A stretch of DNA of 64,000 bases from Clusia tigrina (Eukaryota; Arthropoda; Insecta; Diptera; Clusiidae): contig OV050031.1 in NCBI GenBank assembly GCA_920105625.2, positions 74,285,995 to 74,349,994 of the forward strand. The letters run 5' to 3'. Position 1 is the stretch's first letter. Each line of letters begins with the position of its first letter. Both the position numbers and the translations under genes were made by a program. Of the stretch, positions 14,401 through 27,000 are shown in pieces. The notes under the pieces were generated by a model, which made no database searches, had not been told where the DNA came from, and worked only from the letters and a program-made list of their open reading frames with translations.

Positions 14401-15583
14401 CTATGCCTATGTCTAACCCTCTCTGCCTCAGTCGGCGGCGCAGCCTCTGTCGGCCTCGCAGCCTCTGTCAGCGTCTCTGTAGGCGTCTCAGTCGCCGCTG
14501 CTGTCGATTGGGGGGTCTGCGGCCTCCTCTATGCCTACATCTACCCCTATCTGTTTCAGTCTGCATCTCAGTCGGCGTCGCAGCCGCTGTCAGCGTCTCT
14601 GTAGGCGTCTCAGCTGTTGCCGCTGTCGATTGGGGGTCTGCTGCCTTCTCTATGCCTATGTCGACCCCTCTCTGCCTCAGTCGGCGTCTTAGTCGGCGCC
14701 TTAGTCAGCGTCGCAGCCTCTGTCACCGTCTCTGTAGGCGTCTCAGTCGCTGCCGCCGTCGATTGGGGGGTCTGCTGCATTCTCTATGCCAATATCTACC
14801 CCTATCTGCCTCAGTCGGCGTCGCAGCCTCTGTCAGCGACTCTGTAGGCGTCTCAGTCGCTGCCGCTGTCGATTGGGGGGTCTGCTGCCTTCTGTATGCC
14901 TATATCTACCCCTATCTGCCTCAGTCGGCAACTCAGTCGGCGTCGCAGCCTCTATCAGCGTCTCTGTAGGCGTCTCAGTTGTTGCCGCTGTCGATTGGTG
15001 GGTCTGCTGCCTTCTCTATGCCTATATCTACACCTACGCGCCTCAATCGGCGTCACAGTCGGCTTCGCAGCCCCTGTCAGCGTCTCTGTAGGCGTCTCAG
15101 TCGCTGCCGCTGTCGACTGTGGAATCTGCTCCCTTCTCTATGCCAATATCTACCCCTATCTGCCTCAGTCGGCATCTCAGTCGGCGTCGCAGCCTCTATA
15201 AGCGTCTCTGCATGGGTCTCAGTTGTTGCCGCTCTCGAGTGGGTTGTCTTCTGCCTTCTCTATGCCTATGTCTAACCCTCTCTGCCTCAGTCGGTGGCGC
15301 AGCCTCTCTCGGCGTCGGAGCCTCTGTCAGTGTCTCAGTAGGCGTCTCAGTCGCCGCCGCTGTCGATTGGGGGGGTCTGCGGCCTCCTCTATGCCTATAT
15401 CTACCCCTATCGGCCTCAGTCGGCGTCTCAGTCAGCGTCGCAGAATATGTCAGCGTCTCTGTAGGCGTCTCAGTCGCTGCCGCTGTTGATTGGGGGGTCT
15501 GCTGACTTCTCTATGCCTATCTCTTCCCCTATCTGCCTCATTCGGCGCCACAGTCGGCTTCGCAGCCTCTGTCAACGTCGCAA

Positions 15584-17635
15584 CTTCTGTCACCGTCTCT
15601 GTAGGCATCTCAGTCGCTGAGGCCGTCGATTCGGGGGTCTGCTGCATTCTCTATGCCAATATCTACCCCTATCTGCCTCAGTCGGCGTCGCTGACTCTGT
15701 CAGCGTCTCTGTAGGCGTCTCAGTCGCTGCCGCTGTCGATTGGGGGTCTGCTGCCTTCTCTATGCCTATATCTACCCCTATCTGCCTCAGTCGACGTCTC
15801 AGTCGGCGTCGCAGCCTCTGTCAGCGTCTCTGTAGGCGTCTCAGTCGTTGCCGCTTTCGATTGGGGTGTCTGCTGCCTTCTATATGCCTATATCTACCCC
15901 TCTCTTCCTCAGTCGGCGGTTCAGTCGGCGTCGTAGCTTCTGTCAGCGTATCTGTAGGCCTCTCAGTCGCTGCCGCTGTTGATTGGGGGGTCTGCTGCCT
16001 TCTGTATGCCCCTATCTGCCTCTGTCGGCAACTCAGTCGGCGTCGCAGCCTCTATCAGCGTCTCTGTAGGCGTCTCAGTTGTTGCCGCTGTCGATTGGTG
16101 GGTCTGCTGCCTTCTCTATGCGTATATCTACCCCTATCTGCCTCAGTCGACGTCTCAGTCTGCTTCGCAGTCTCTGTCAGCGTCTCTGTAGGCGTCTCAG
16201 TCGTTGCCGCTGTCGATTGGAGGGGGGAGGACTGCTGCCTTCACTATGCCTATATCTACCCATCTCTCTCTCAGTCGGCGTCTGAGTTGGCGTCGCAGCC
16301 TCTGCCAGCGTCTCTGTAGATGTCTCAGTCGCTGCCGCTGTCGATTGGGGGATCTGCTGCCTTCTCTACGCCTATATCTACCCCTATCTGCCTCAGTCGG
16401 CGTCTCAGTCGGCGTCGCAGCCTATGTCAGCGTCTCTGTAGGTGTCTCAGTCGCTGCCGCTGTTGATTGTGGTGTCTGCAGCTTTTTCTATGCCTATATC
16501 TACCCCTATCTGCCTCAGTCGGCGTCACAGTCGGTTTCGCAGTCTCTATCAGCGGCTCTGTGGGCGTCTCAATTGTTGCCGTTGTCCATTGAGGGGTCTG
16601 CTGCTTTCTCTATGCCTATGTCTAACCCTCTCTGCCTCAGTCGGCGTCTCAGTCGGCGTCGCAGCCTCTGTCACCGTCTCTGTAGGCGTCTCAGTCGCTG
16701 CCGCCGTCGATTGGGGCGTCTGCTGCATTCTATATGCCAATATCTACCCCTATCTGCCTCAGTCGGCGTCGCAGCCTCTGTCAACGACTCTGTAGGCGTC
16801 ACAGTCGCTGCCGCTGTCGATTGGGGGGGTCTGCTGCCTTCTGTATGCCTATATCTACCCCTATCTGCCTCTGTCGGCAACTCAGTCGGCGTCGCAGCCT
16901 CTATCAGCGTCTCTGTAGGCGTCTCAGTTGTTGCCGCTGTCGATTGGTGGGTCTGCTGCCTTCTCTATGCCTATATCTACCCCTACGCGCCTCAGTCGGC
17001 GTCACAGTCGGCTTCGCAGCCCCTCTCAGCGTCTCTGTAGGCGTCTCAGTCGCTGCCGCTGTCGACTGGGGAATCTGCTCCCTTCTCTTTGCCTATCTGC
17101 CTCAGTCGGCATCTCAGTCGGTGTCGCAGCCTCTATAAGCGTCTCTGAAAGCGTCTCAGTCGCTGCCGCTGTTGATTGGGGGGTCTGCTGACTTCTCTAT
17201 GCCTATCTCTTCCCCTATCTGCCTCATTCGGCGCCACAGTCGGCTTCGCAGCCTCTGTCAACGTCTCTGTAGGGTTCTCAGTCGCTGCCGCTGTCGATTG
17301 GGGGATCTGCTGCTTTCTCTATTCCAATATCTACCCTTATCTGCCTCAGTCGGCGTCTCAGTCGGCGTCGCAGCCTCTGTCAGCGTCTCTGAATGCGTCT
17401 CAGTCGCTACCGCAGTCGATTGGTGGGTCTGGTGGCTTCTCTATGCCTATATCTACCCCTATCTGCCTCAGTCGGCGTCTCAGTCGGCATCGCAGCCATT
17501 GTCAGCATCTATATTGGCGTCTCAGTCGCTGCCGCTGTCGATTGGGGGGGGAGGTCTGCTGCCTTCTCTATGCCTATATCTACTCCTCTCTGCCTCAGTC
17601 GCCGTCTCAGTCGGCGTCGCAGCATCTGTCAGCGT
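15584..17635 (+). repeat. Higher-order satellite unit, copy 1
   Basis: A unit of about 2.05 kb bounded by the variant CGCAACTTCTGTCACCGTC, which recurs at 17,636. Markers inside recur at offsets rising from 2,052 to about 2,196 because copy 2 has gained one extra monomer and short units. The coordinates mark a chosen phase, not a proven border. Confidence 0.7.
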
Positions 17636-19955
17636 CGCAACTTCTGTCACCGTCTCTGTAGGCATCTCAGTCGCTGAGGCCGTCGATTCGGGGGTCTGCT
17701 GCATTCTCTATGCCAATATCTACCCCTATCTGCCTCAGTCGGCGTCGCAGACTCTTTCAGCGTCTCTGTAGGCGTCTCAGTCGCTGCCGCTGTCGATTGG
17801 GGGTCTGCTGCCTTCTCTATGCCTATATCTACCCCTATCTGCCTCAGTCGACGTCTCAGTCGGCGTCGCAGCCTCTGTCAGCGTCTCTGTAGGCGTCTCA
17901 GTCGTTGCCGCTTTCGATTGGGGTGTCTGCTGCCTTCTCTATGCCTATATCTACCCCTCTCTTCCTCAGTCGGCGGTTCAGTCGGCGTCGTAGCTTCTGT
18001 CAGCGTATCTGTAGGCCTCTCAGTCGCTGCCGCTGTTGATAGGGGGGTCTGCTGCCTTCTGTATGCCTATATCTACCCCTATCTGCCACTGTCGGCAACT
18101 CAGTCGGCGTCGCAGCCTCTATCAGCGTCTCTGTAGGCGTCTCAGTTGTTGCCGCTGTCGATTGGTGGGTCTGCTGCCTTCTCTATGCCTATATCTACCC
18201 CTATCTGCCTCAGTCGACGTCTCAGTCTGCTTCGCAGTCTCTGTCAGCGTCTCTGTAGGCGTCTCAGTCGTTGCCGCTGTCGATTGGAGGGGGGGAGGAC
18301 TGCTGCCTTCACTATGCCTATATCTACCCATCTCTCTCTCAGTCGTCGTCTGAGTTGGCGTCGCAGCCTCTGTCAGCGTCTCTGTAGACGTCTCAGTCGC
18401 TGCCGCTGTCGATTGGGGGTCTGCTGCATTCTCTATGCCCTATCTGCCTCAGTCGGCGTCTCAGTCGGCGTCGCAGCCTCTGCCAGCGTCTCTGTAGATG
18501 TCTCAGTCGCTGCCGCTGTCGATTGGGGGTTCTGCTGCCTTCTCTACGCCTATATCTACCCCTATCTGCCTCAGTCGGCGTCTCAGGCGGCGTCGCAGCC
18601 TATGTCAGCGTCTCTGTAGGTGTCTCAGTCGCTGCCGCTGTTGATTGTGGTGTCTGCAGCTTTTTCTATGCCTATATCTACCCCTATCTGCCTCAGTCGG
18701 CGTCACAGTCGGTTTCGCAGTCTCTATCAGCGGCTCTGTGGGCGTCTCAATTGTTGCCGTTGTCCATTGAGGGGTCTGCTGCTTTCTCTATGCCTATGTC
18801 TAACCCTCTCTGCCTCAGTCGGCGTCTCAGTCGGCGTCGCAGCATCTGTCAGCGTCGCAGCCTCTGTCACCGTCTCTGTAGGCGTCTCAGTCGCTGCCGC
18901 CGTCGATTGGGGCGTCTGCTGCATTCTATATGCCAATATCTACCCCTATCTGCCTCAGTCGGCGTCGCAGCCTCTGTCAGCGACTCTGTAGGCGTCTCAG
19001 TCGCTGCCGCTGTCGATTGGGGGGTCTGCTGCCTTCTGTATGCCTATATCTACCCCTATCTGCCTCTGTCGGCAACTCAGTCGGCGTCGCAGCCTCTATC
19101 AGCGTCTCTGTAGGCGTCTCAGTTGTTGCCGCTGTCGATTGGTGGGTCTGCTGCCTTCTCTATGCCTATATCTACCCCTACGCGCCTCAGTCGGCGTCAC
19201 AGTCGGCTTCGCAGCCCCTGTCAGCGTCTCTGTAGGCGTCTCAGTCGCTGCCGCTGTCGACTGGGGAATCTACTCCCTTCTCTATACCTATCTGCCTCAG
19301 TCGGCATCTCAGTCGGCGTCGCAGCCTCTATAAGCGTCTCTGCATGGGTCTCAGTTATTGCCGCTCTCGAGTGGGTTGTCTGCTGCCTTCTCTATGCCTA
19401 TGTCTAACCCTCTCTGCCTCAGTCGGTGGCGCAGCCTCTGTCTTCGTCGCAGCCTCTGTCAGTGTCTCAGTAGGCGTCTCAGTCGCCGCCGCTGTTGATT
19501 GGGGGGTCTGCTGACTTCTCTATGCCTATCTCTTCCCCTATCTGCCTCATTCGGCGCCACAGTCGGCTTCGCAGCCTCTGTCAACGTCTCTGTAGGGTTC
19601 TCAGTCGCTGCCGCTGTCGATTGGGGGATCTGCTGCTTTCTCTATTCCGATATCTACCCTTATCTGCCTCAGTCGGCGTCGCAGCCTCTGTCAGCGTCTC
19701 TGAATGCGTCTCAGTCGCTACCGCAGTCGATTGGGGGGTCTGATGACTTCTCTATGCCTATATCTATCCCTATCTGCCTCAGTCGGCGTCTCAGTCGGCG
19801 TCTCAGTCGGTATCGCAGCCATTGTCAGCGTCTATGTTGGCGTCTCAGTCGCTGCCGCTGTCGATTGGGGGGGGGGGGGGTCTGCTGCCTTCTCTATGCC
19901 TATATCTACCCCTCTCTACCTCAGTCGCCGTCTCAGTCGGCGTCGCAGCATCTGT
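17636..19955 (+). repeat. Higher-order satellite unit, copy 2
   Basis: Tandem copy of 15,584-17,635, expanded to about 2.3 kb. The marker pair 17,172 and 19,495 gives an offset of 2,323 at its end, and a related boundary variant (CGCAGCCTCTGTCACCGTC, then GATTCGGGGG) recurs near 19,965. This indicates array growth by exchange of multi-monomer blocks rather than single monomers. Confidence 0.65.
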
Positions 19956-22900
19956 CAGCGTCGCAGCCTCTGTCACCGTCTCTGTAGGCGTCTCAGTCGC
20001 TGCCGCCGTCGATTCGGGGGTCTGCTGCATTCTCTATGCCAATATCTACCCCGATCTGCCTCAGTCGGCGTCGCAGCCTCTGCCAGCGTCTCTGTAGATG
20101 TCTCAGTCGCTGCCGCTGTTGATTGGGGGTTCTGCTGCCTTCTCTATGCCTATATCTACCCTATCTGCCTCAGTCGGCGTCTTAGTCGGCGTCAAAGCAT
20201 CTGTCAGCGTCTCTGTAGGCGTCTCAGTCGCTGCCGCTGTTGATTGGGGGTCTGCTGCCTTCTCTATACCTACACCTACCCTTATCTGCCTCAGTCGGCG
20301 TCTCAGTCGGCGTCGCAGCCTCTGTCAGCGTCTCTGTAGGCGTCTCAGTCGCTGCCGGTGTCGATTGGGGGGTCTGCTGCCTTCTCTATGTCAATATCTA
20401 CCGGTATCTGCCTCAGTCGGTGTCTCAGCCTCTGTCAGAGTATCTGTAGGCGTCTCAGTCGCTGCCGCTGTCGATTGGGGGGTCTGCTGCCTTCTGTATG
20501 CCTATATCTACCCTTATCTGCCTCAGTCAGTATCTCAGTCGGCGTCGCAGCCTCTGTCGGCGTCGCAGCCTCTGTCAGCGTCTCTGTAGGCGTCTCAGTC
20601 GCTGCCGCTGTCGATTGGGGGGGGTCTGCTGACTTCTTTATGCCTATGTCTACCCCTCTCTGCCTCAGTCGGAGCCACAGTCGGCTTCGCAGCCTCTGTC
20701 AGCGTCTCTGTAGGTGTCTCAGTCGCTGCCGCTGTCGGTTGGGGTGGGTCTGATGCCTTCTCTATGCCAATATCTACCCTTATCTGCCTCAGTCGGCGTC
20801 TCAGTCAGCGTCGCAGCCTCTGTCAGCGTCTCTGAATGCGTCTCAGTCGCTGCCGCTGTCGATTGGGGGGTCCGTTGCCTTCACTATGCCTATATCTACC
20901 CCTATCTGTCTCAGTCGGCGTCTCAGTCGGAGTCGCAGCCTCTGTCACCGTCTCTGTAGGCGTCTCAGTCGCTGCCGCCGACAATTGGGGGGTCTGCTGC
21001 ATTCTCTATGCCAATATCTACCCCTATCTCCCTCAGTCGGCGCCGCAGCCTGTGTCAGCGTCTCTGTAGGCGTCTCAGTCGCTGCCGCTGTCGGTTGGGG
21101 GGGTCTGCTGCCTTCTGTATGCCTATATCTACCCCTATCTGCCTCAGTCGGCAACTCAGTCGGCGTCGCAGCCCCTATCAGCGTCTCTGTAGGCGTCTCA
21201 GTTGTTGCCGCTGTCGATTGGTGGGTCTGCTGCCTTCTCTATGCCTATATCTACACCTACGCGCCTCAGTCGGCGTCACAGTCGGTTTCGCAGCCTCTGT
21301 CAGCGTCTCTGTAGGCGTCTCAGTTGTTGCCGCTCTCGATTGGGTTGTCTGCTGCCTTCTCTATGCCTGTGTCTAACCCTTTCTGCCTCAGTCGGCATCT
21401 CAGTCGGCGTCGCAGCCTCTATCAGCATCTCTGTATGGGTCTCAGTTGTTGCCGCTCTCGATTGGGTTGTCTGCTGCCTTCTCTGTGCCATTATCTACCC
21501 CTATCTGCCTCAGTCGGCGCCACAGTCGGCTTCGCAGCCTCTATCAGCGTCTCTGTATGGGTCTCAGTTGTGCCGCTCTCGATTGGGTTGTCTTCTGCCT
21601 TCTCTATGCCTATGTCTAACCCTTTCTGCCTCAGTCGGCGGCGCAGCCTCTGTGAGCGTCTCTGTAGGCGTCTCAGCTGTTGCCGCTGTCGATTGGGGGT
21701 CTGCTGCCTTCTCTATGCCTATGTCTACCCCTCTCTGCCTCAGTCGGCGTCTTAGTCGGCGTCTTAGTCGGCGTCGCAGCCTCTGTCAGCATCTCTGTAG
21801 GCGTCTCAGTCGCTGCCGCTTTTGATTGGGGAGTCTGCTGCCTTCTCTGTGCCATTATCTACCCCTATCTGCCTCAGTCGGCGCCACAGTCGGCTTCGCA
21901 GCCTCTATCAGCGTCTCTGTATGGGTCTCAGTTGTGCCGCTCTCGATTGGGTTGTCTTCTGCCTTCTCTATGCCTATGTCTAACCCTCTCTGTCTCAGTC
22001 GGCGTCGCAGCCTCTGTCGGTGTCGCAGCCTCTGTCAGCATCTCTGTAGGCGTCTCAGTCGCCGCCGCTGTCGATTGGGGGGTCTGCTGCTTTCTCTATG
22101 CCTATATCTACCCCTATCTGTCTCAGTCTGCGTCTCAGTCGGCGTCGTAGCCTCTGTCAACGTCTCTGTAGGGTTCTCAGTCGCTGCCGCTGTCGATTGG
22201 GGGATCTGCTGCTTTCTCTATTCCAATATCTACCCTTATCTGCCTCAGTCGGCGTCTCAGTCGGCATCGCCGCCTCTGTCAGCGTCTCTGAATGCGTCTC
22301 AGTCGCTGCCGCAGTCGATTGGGGGGTCTGATGGCTTCTCTATGCCTATATCTACCCCTATCTGCCTCAGTCGGCGTCTCAGTCGGCATCGCAGCCATTG
22401 TCAGCGTCTATGTTGGCGTCTCAGTCGCTGCCGCTGTCGATTGGGTGGGTCTGCTGCCTTCTCTATGCCTATATCTACCCCAACCTGCCTCAGTCGGCAT
22501 CTCAGTCGGCGTAGCAGCCTCTGTCAGCGTCTCTGTAGGTGTCTCAGTCGCTGCCGCTGTTGATTGGGGGGGTCTGCTGCCTTCTATATGCCTATATCTA
22601 CCCCTATCTACCCCTATCTGCCTCAATCGGCGTCGCAGCCTCTGTCAGCGTCTCTCTAGGCGTCTCAGTCGCTGTCGCTGTCGATTGGAGGGTCTGATGC
22701 CTTCACTATGCCTATATCTACCCCTATCTGTCTCAGTCGGCGTCTCAGTCGGCGTCTCAGTCGGCATCGCAGCCTCTGTCAGCGTGTCTGTAGGCGTCTC
22801 ATTGATTGCCGCTGTCGATTGGGGTGTCTGCTGCCTTCTCTATGCCTATGTCTACCCCTCTCTGCCTCAGTCGGCGTCTCAGTCGGAGTCGCAACCTCTG

Positions 22901-23192
22901 TCACCGTCTCTGTAGGCGTCTCAGTCGCTGCCGCCGACAATTGGGGGTTCTGCTGCATTCTCTATGCCAGTGTCTACCCCTATCTCCCTCAGTAGGCGTC
23001 GCAGCCTCTGCCAGCGTCTCTGTAGGCGTCTCAGTCGCTGCCGCTGTCGATTGGGGGGTCTGCTGCCTTCTGTATGCCTATATCTACACCTATCTGCCTC
23101 AGTCGGCAACTCAGTCGGCGTCGCAGCCCCTATCAGCGTCTCTGTAGGCGTCTCAGTTGTTGCCGCTGTCGATTGGTGGGTCTGCTGCCTTC

Positions 23193-23197
23193 TCTAT
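23193..23197 (+). other. Unoccupied paralogue of the Copia target site
   Basis: The monomer around 23,124-23,270 carries the same variant series as the two flanks of the Copia insertion: GATTGGTGGGTCTGCTGCC on the left, then TACACCTACGCGCCTCAG and GGCGTCACAGTCGGC on the right. TCTAT occurs here once and uninterrupted. It shows the pre-insertion state of the site now split by 23,816-28,188. Similar empty copies lie near 14,160, 15,019 and 21,238. Confidence 0.85.
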
Positions 23198-23815
23198 GCC
23201 TATATCTACACCTACGCGCCTCAGTCGGCGTCACAGTCGGCTTCGCAGCCTCTGTCAGCTTCTCTGTAGGCGTCTCAGTCGCTGCCGCTGTCGATTGGGG
23301 AGTCTGCTGACTTCTCTATGCCTATATCTACCCCTATCTGCCTCAGTCGGCGTCTCAGTCGTCGTCGCAGCCTCTATCAGCGTCGCAGCCTCTGTCAGCG
23401 TCTCTGTAGGCGTCTCAGTCGCTGCCGCTTTTGATTGGGGGGTCTGCTGACTTCTCTATGCCTATGTCTACCCCTCTCTGCGTCAGTCGGAGCCAGAGTC
23501 GGCTTCGCAGACTCTGTCAGCGTCTCTGTAGGTGTCTCAGTCGCTGCCGCTGTCGGTTGGGGTGGGTCTGATGCCTTCTCTATTACAATATCTACCCTTA
23601 TCTGCCTCAGTCGGCGTCTCAGTCAGCGTCGCAGCCTCTGTCAGCGTCTCTGAATGCGTCTCAGTCGCTGCCGCCGACAATTGGGGGGTCTGCTGCATTC
23701 TCTATGCCAATATCTACCCCTATCTCCCTCAGTCGGCGTCGCAGCCCCTATCAGCGTCTCTGCAGGCGTCTCAGTTGTTGCCGCTGTCGATTGGTGGGTC
23801 TGCTGCCTTCTCTAT

Positions 23816-23961
23816 TGTTGAGAAAGAACGCAGAGTCTTGGAATTCACGTGTGCTTTATTCAACGGCTTAGAAGCGAGAGAGATAATATATGTGGATAAT
23901 GAAAGTAGGAAGTTAAGAATAAAGTAAATTACATAGGGTTGCCAGAGTTATATTTCTAACA
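23816..23961 (-). repeat. Copia 3' LTR
   Basis: 146 bp, starting TG and ending CA when read on the minus strand. It is flanked outside by TCTAT and inside by the purine tract. On the element strand it carries an AATAAA polyadenylation signal (complement of TTTATT at 23,855-23,860). It matches the 5' LTR except for one base. Confidence 0.95.
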
Positions 23962-23968
23962 CCCTCAC
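23962..23968 (-). other. Copia polypurine tract
   Basis: On the element strand GTGAGGG lies directly before the 3' LTR, at the place where plus-strand DNA synthesis is primed. It is short but in the correct position. Confidence 0.7.
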
Positions 23969-24054
23969 TTATTGGAATAATTAATTATACAAAATAACAA
24001 TTCATTTTTCAAGGAACAAATTTTTTTTTTACGAAAACTGTAAATTACATATGT

Positions 24055-27000
24055 CTAATTATTTTTCATTAATTTTTCAATACAATTTTTGATGCCCATT
24101 CCTTTGGCACAATTTAATATTTTGTTGCTAGATACTGCTTTGGTTAGGCAATCAGCTACCATTTTTTCAGTTGGGACATAGTAAACTTCAAACATCCCAG
24201 CATTGATGTAGTCGCGTATAAAGTGGTGACGCACGTCAATGTGCTTTAAGCTTGCACGGAAAGAATCTGTTTAAGCCAAAGCTAGCGCTGATTGATTATC
24301 GCAGGCAATTTTGATAGGCCTCCGGTCAACCGACGCCTCCAATTCTTTGCCGAATTGTTGTAGCCAGATTGCTTCCTGCACAGCCGACGACATCGCCATA
24401 TACTCCGCCTCGGTACTCGACAGCGCAACGGTTGGTTGTCTTTTGCTGCCCCAGGATATTGCTCCACCACATAGCGTAAAGACATATCCAGTACAAGAGC
24501 GCCTCTTATCGATGTCGGACGCCCAGTCCGCGTCCGAGTAACCCACGAGACCTTCAGAGCCGCTATAAAAAAGTTTATAATTAACAGTGCCATTTAGATA
24601 CCTGAAAATTCGTTTAACAGCGGCCCAGTGGGGTTTTCCATGCTTTGCGTTGAACCGACTAACATTGTTAACTGCAAATGCAATGTCAGGCCGCGAGCCC
24701 TGTGCTAGATATAACAGACTCCCTATGGCCTCCTGGTACGGTACGCTTACCAATTCTTCGTCGCAGTCGTTCAGCGATAACTTTTGGTTAATATCACTTG
24801 GCGTCGATATCGGCTTCGAATTTTCCATGCCGAATCGTTTCAGTATTTCGTGAGCGTATTTTTGCTGATCCAAGTAAACTCCTGCTGCACTATAAGTAAT
24901 ACTGAAACCAACACAAGTTTTCGCCACACCCATGTACTTCATCTTGAATGTTGTGGTAAGTTGACACACAAATTCATCACGAACTGCAGGGTCATCCCAA
25001 AAAACGAGTATGTCGTCAACATATATGGCAACGATTAGTTTTGCGTCGTGTCTGAAGTAAACGCAGGGATCTGTTTTGGATTTCATCAAACCGAAATCTC
25101 GCAATGTTTTATCTAACAATAGGTTCCACTGTCTGCCACTTTGCTTTAGCCCGTAGATAGCTTTGCGTAATTTGCAAATTTTTCCGCTGTTTTCACCGCA
25201 GCCATCGGGCAGCTCTATAAAAATTTCTTCCGTCAAGTCGCTTTGTAGGTATGCGGTGACAGCGTCTAACTGATCAATTTTGAGCCCCAGTTTGACGGAT
25301 AGAGCGATCAAATAGCGTATCGACGTGTAGTGCACTACAGGGGAGAAGGTTTCGCTGTAGTCTATCCCGAATTGCTGGGAACAACCTTTGGCAACAAGGC
25401 GAGCTTTATAGCGAATAACGTTACCTTTTTCGTCGCGTTTTGTGCGAAAAACCCACTTTGATTTAATCGCCTTTCGATTAACAGGCAGATTGCATATAGC
25501 CCATGTTTGATTTTCGGCGTGAGAGCTTAACTCGCATTGCATAGCGGACTTCCAGCTTTCGCAGTCGGCGTTAGACAAAGCTTCGTGTACAGTGAGTGGA
25601 TCGTCACACGTGTCTCTTGTTGCTGCGAAATGCGTAACATAACCCTGACTGCCGAAGTCGCGCGGAACAGCAGGTTCGTTGATTTTCGCAATGATTCTGG
25701 TATCGATATTTCAATGTCTGGAACGAACGTATCGTCTGTAGCATCGTCGAAAGTCTCTTCGCTTGCGTCTTCATCAAAGTCTTCGCTCTTTACAGCTTTG
25801 TGTTTTTCTTCCAATGCCCTCACTGAAGGTGAATCGTCTTCCACATCGACTGGAACAAATGAAACGATTCTGGGCTCGGTTTCCCTGAAGACTACATCGC
25901 GGCTCGTTGTAATTTTCTTCGTTTGTGGATTAATACAACGGTACCAATTTTGCCAAGTCGCTATACCCAACAAACATCAGCTTCTGCGCCTTTGGATCCC
26001 ATTTGTATCTGCGTTGTTTAGGTATGTGAACCATCACGGGAGATCCAAAAATTCGTATTCCATTTAAATCGACGTCACGACCTGTCCACAGCTTTTCCGG
26101 AATTTGCCCATTTAATGCTGAACTAGGTGAACGGTTTATAATATATACCGCCGTATTTACTGCCTCTCCCCAATACGATTTAGATAAGTCAGCATCAAAT
26201 AACATGCATTTGGCACGTTCTACAATCGTACGGTTGTATCGTTCGGCGACTCCGTTTTGCTGGGGAGTGTAAGCAGCTGATTGTTGGTGTAATATGCCGA
26301 ACGAACGACAGAGCGAATCAAACTGCTCGCCGACAAATTCGGTCCCGTTGTCCGTGCGTATTACTTTAATGCTTTTATCGCACTGTTTTTCGGCATACGG
26401 CTTAAAGCTTTTGAAGCCATCGGCAACTTCGGATTTCTGTTTTATTAAATAGAGAAAAACTTTCCGGGAATAGTCATCCACAAAGGAGAGGAAATATCGC
26501 GAGCCTCCTAAAGAGGTTGTCTCCATTGGACCACATAGATCTGCATGGATAAGCTGAAGCAATTTATTAGCCCGTGTTCCAACGCGTTTAAAGGGAGCCC
26601 GTGATAGCTTGCCTTTGTGACAGGCCTCGCATTTGGCTAATATGCTTGCATCTCCATTAAAGTCGACTACATTACCCTTTTTTAAAATATTTAAGTCATT
26701 ATAGTTCAAGTGGCCAAGGCGACGATGCCACGTCATCACGTCCACTTTTGCATTGGCGAGCAAGCACGAAACCGATTCTACGCGAAACTTAAACACGCCG
26801 GCGGAACCATCAGCTTCGGCGACAAGCTCGTTACTTCGATCGAATATTTGACATTGGCCTTTCTTAAAAACAACTTTATTCCCGTTTTCAAGTATTTGTG
26901 AAACTGATAGCAAATTAGAGGTTAGTTGAGGAACAAACAACACTTCTTTCATTTCGATTTCAGTATGTCCCAAGGAAAACTTGACATTGCCGATGCCTTC

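Larger units (their letters stand above)
11436..23815 (+). repeat. 122-bp satellite array, plus orientation
   Basis: Same satellite as 1-11,435 but inverted, about 100 monomers, ending at the target-site duplication of the Copia element (TCTAT, 23,811-23,815). It contains recurring variant monomers that mark higher-order structure: a CTTCCCC/TTCGGCGCCACAG type at 11,475, 15,490, 17,172 and 19,495, and a GATTGGAGGGGGGAGGAC type near 12,214, 16,217 and 18,283. G-runs after GATT vary from 5 to 14. No host gene is visible. Confidence 0.95.

Noticed and set aside
1..23815. rDNA spacer or telomeric repeat
   Set aside because: No rRNA, tRNA or promoter-like unit is found, and monomer length and sequence do not resemble the rDNA spacer or telomere repeats I know.
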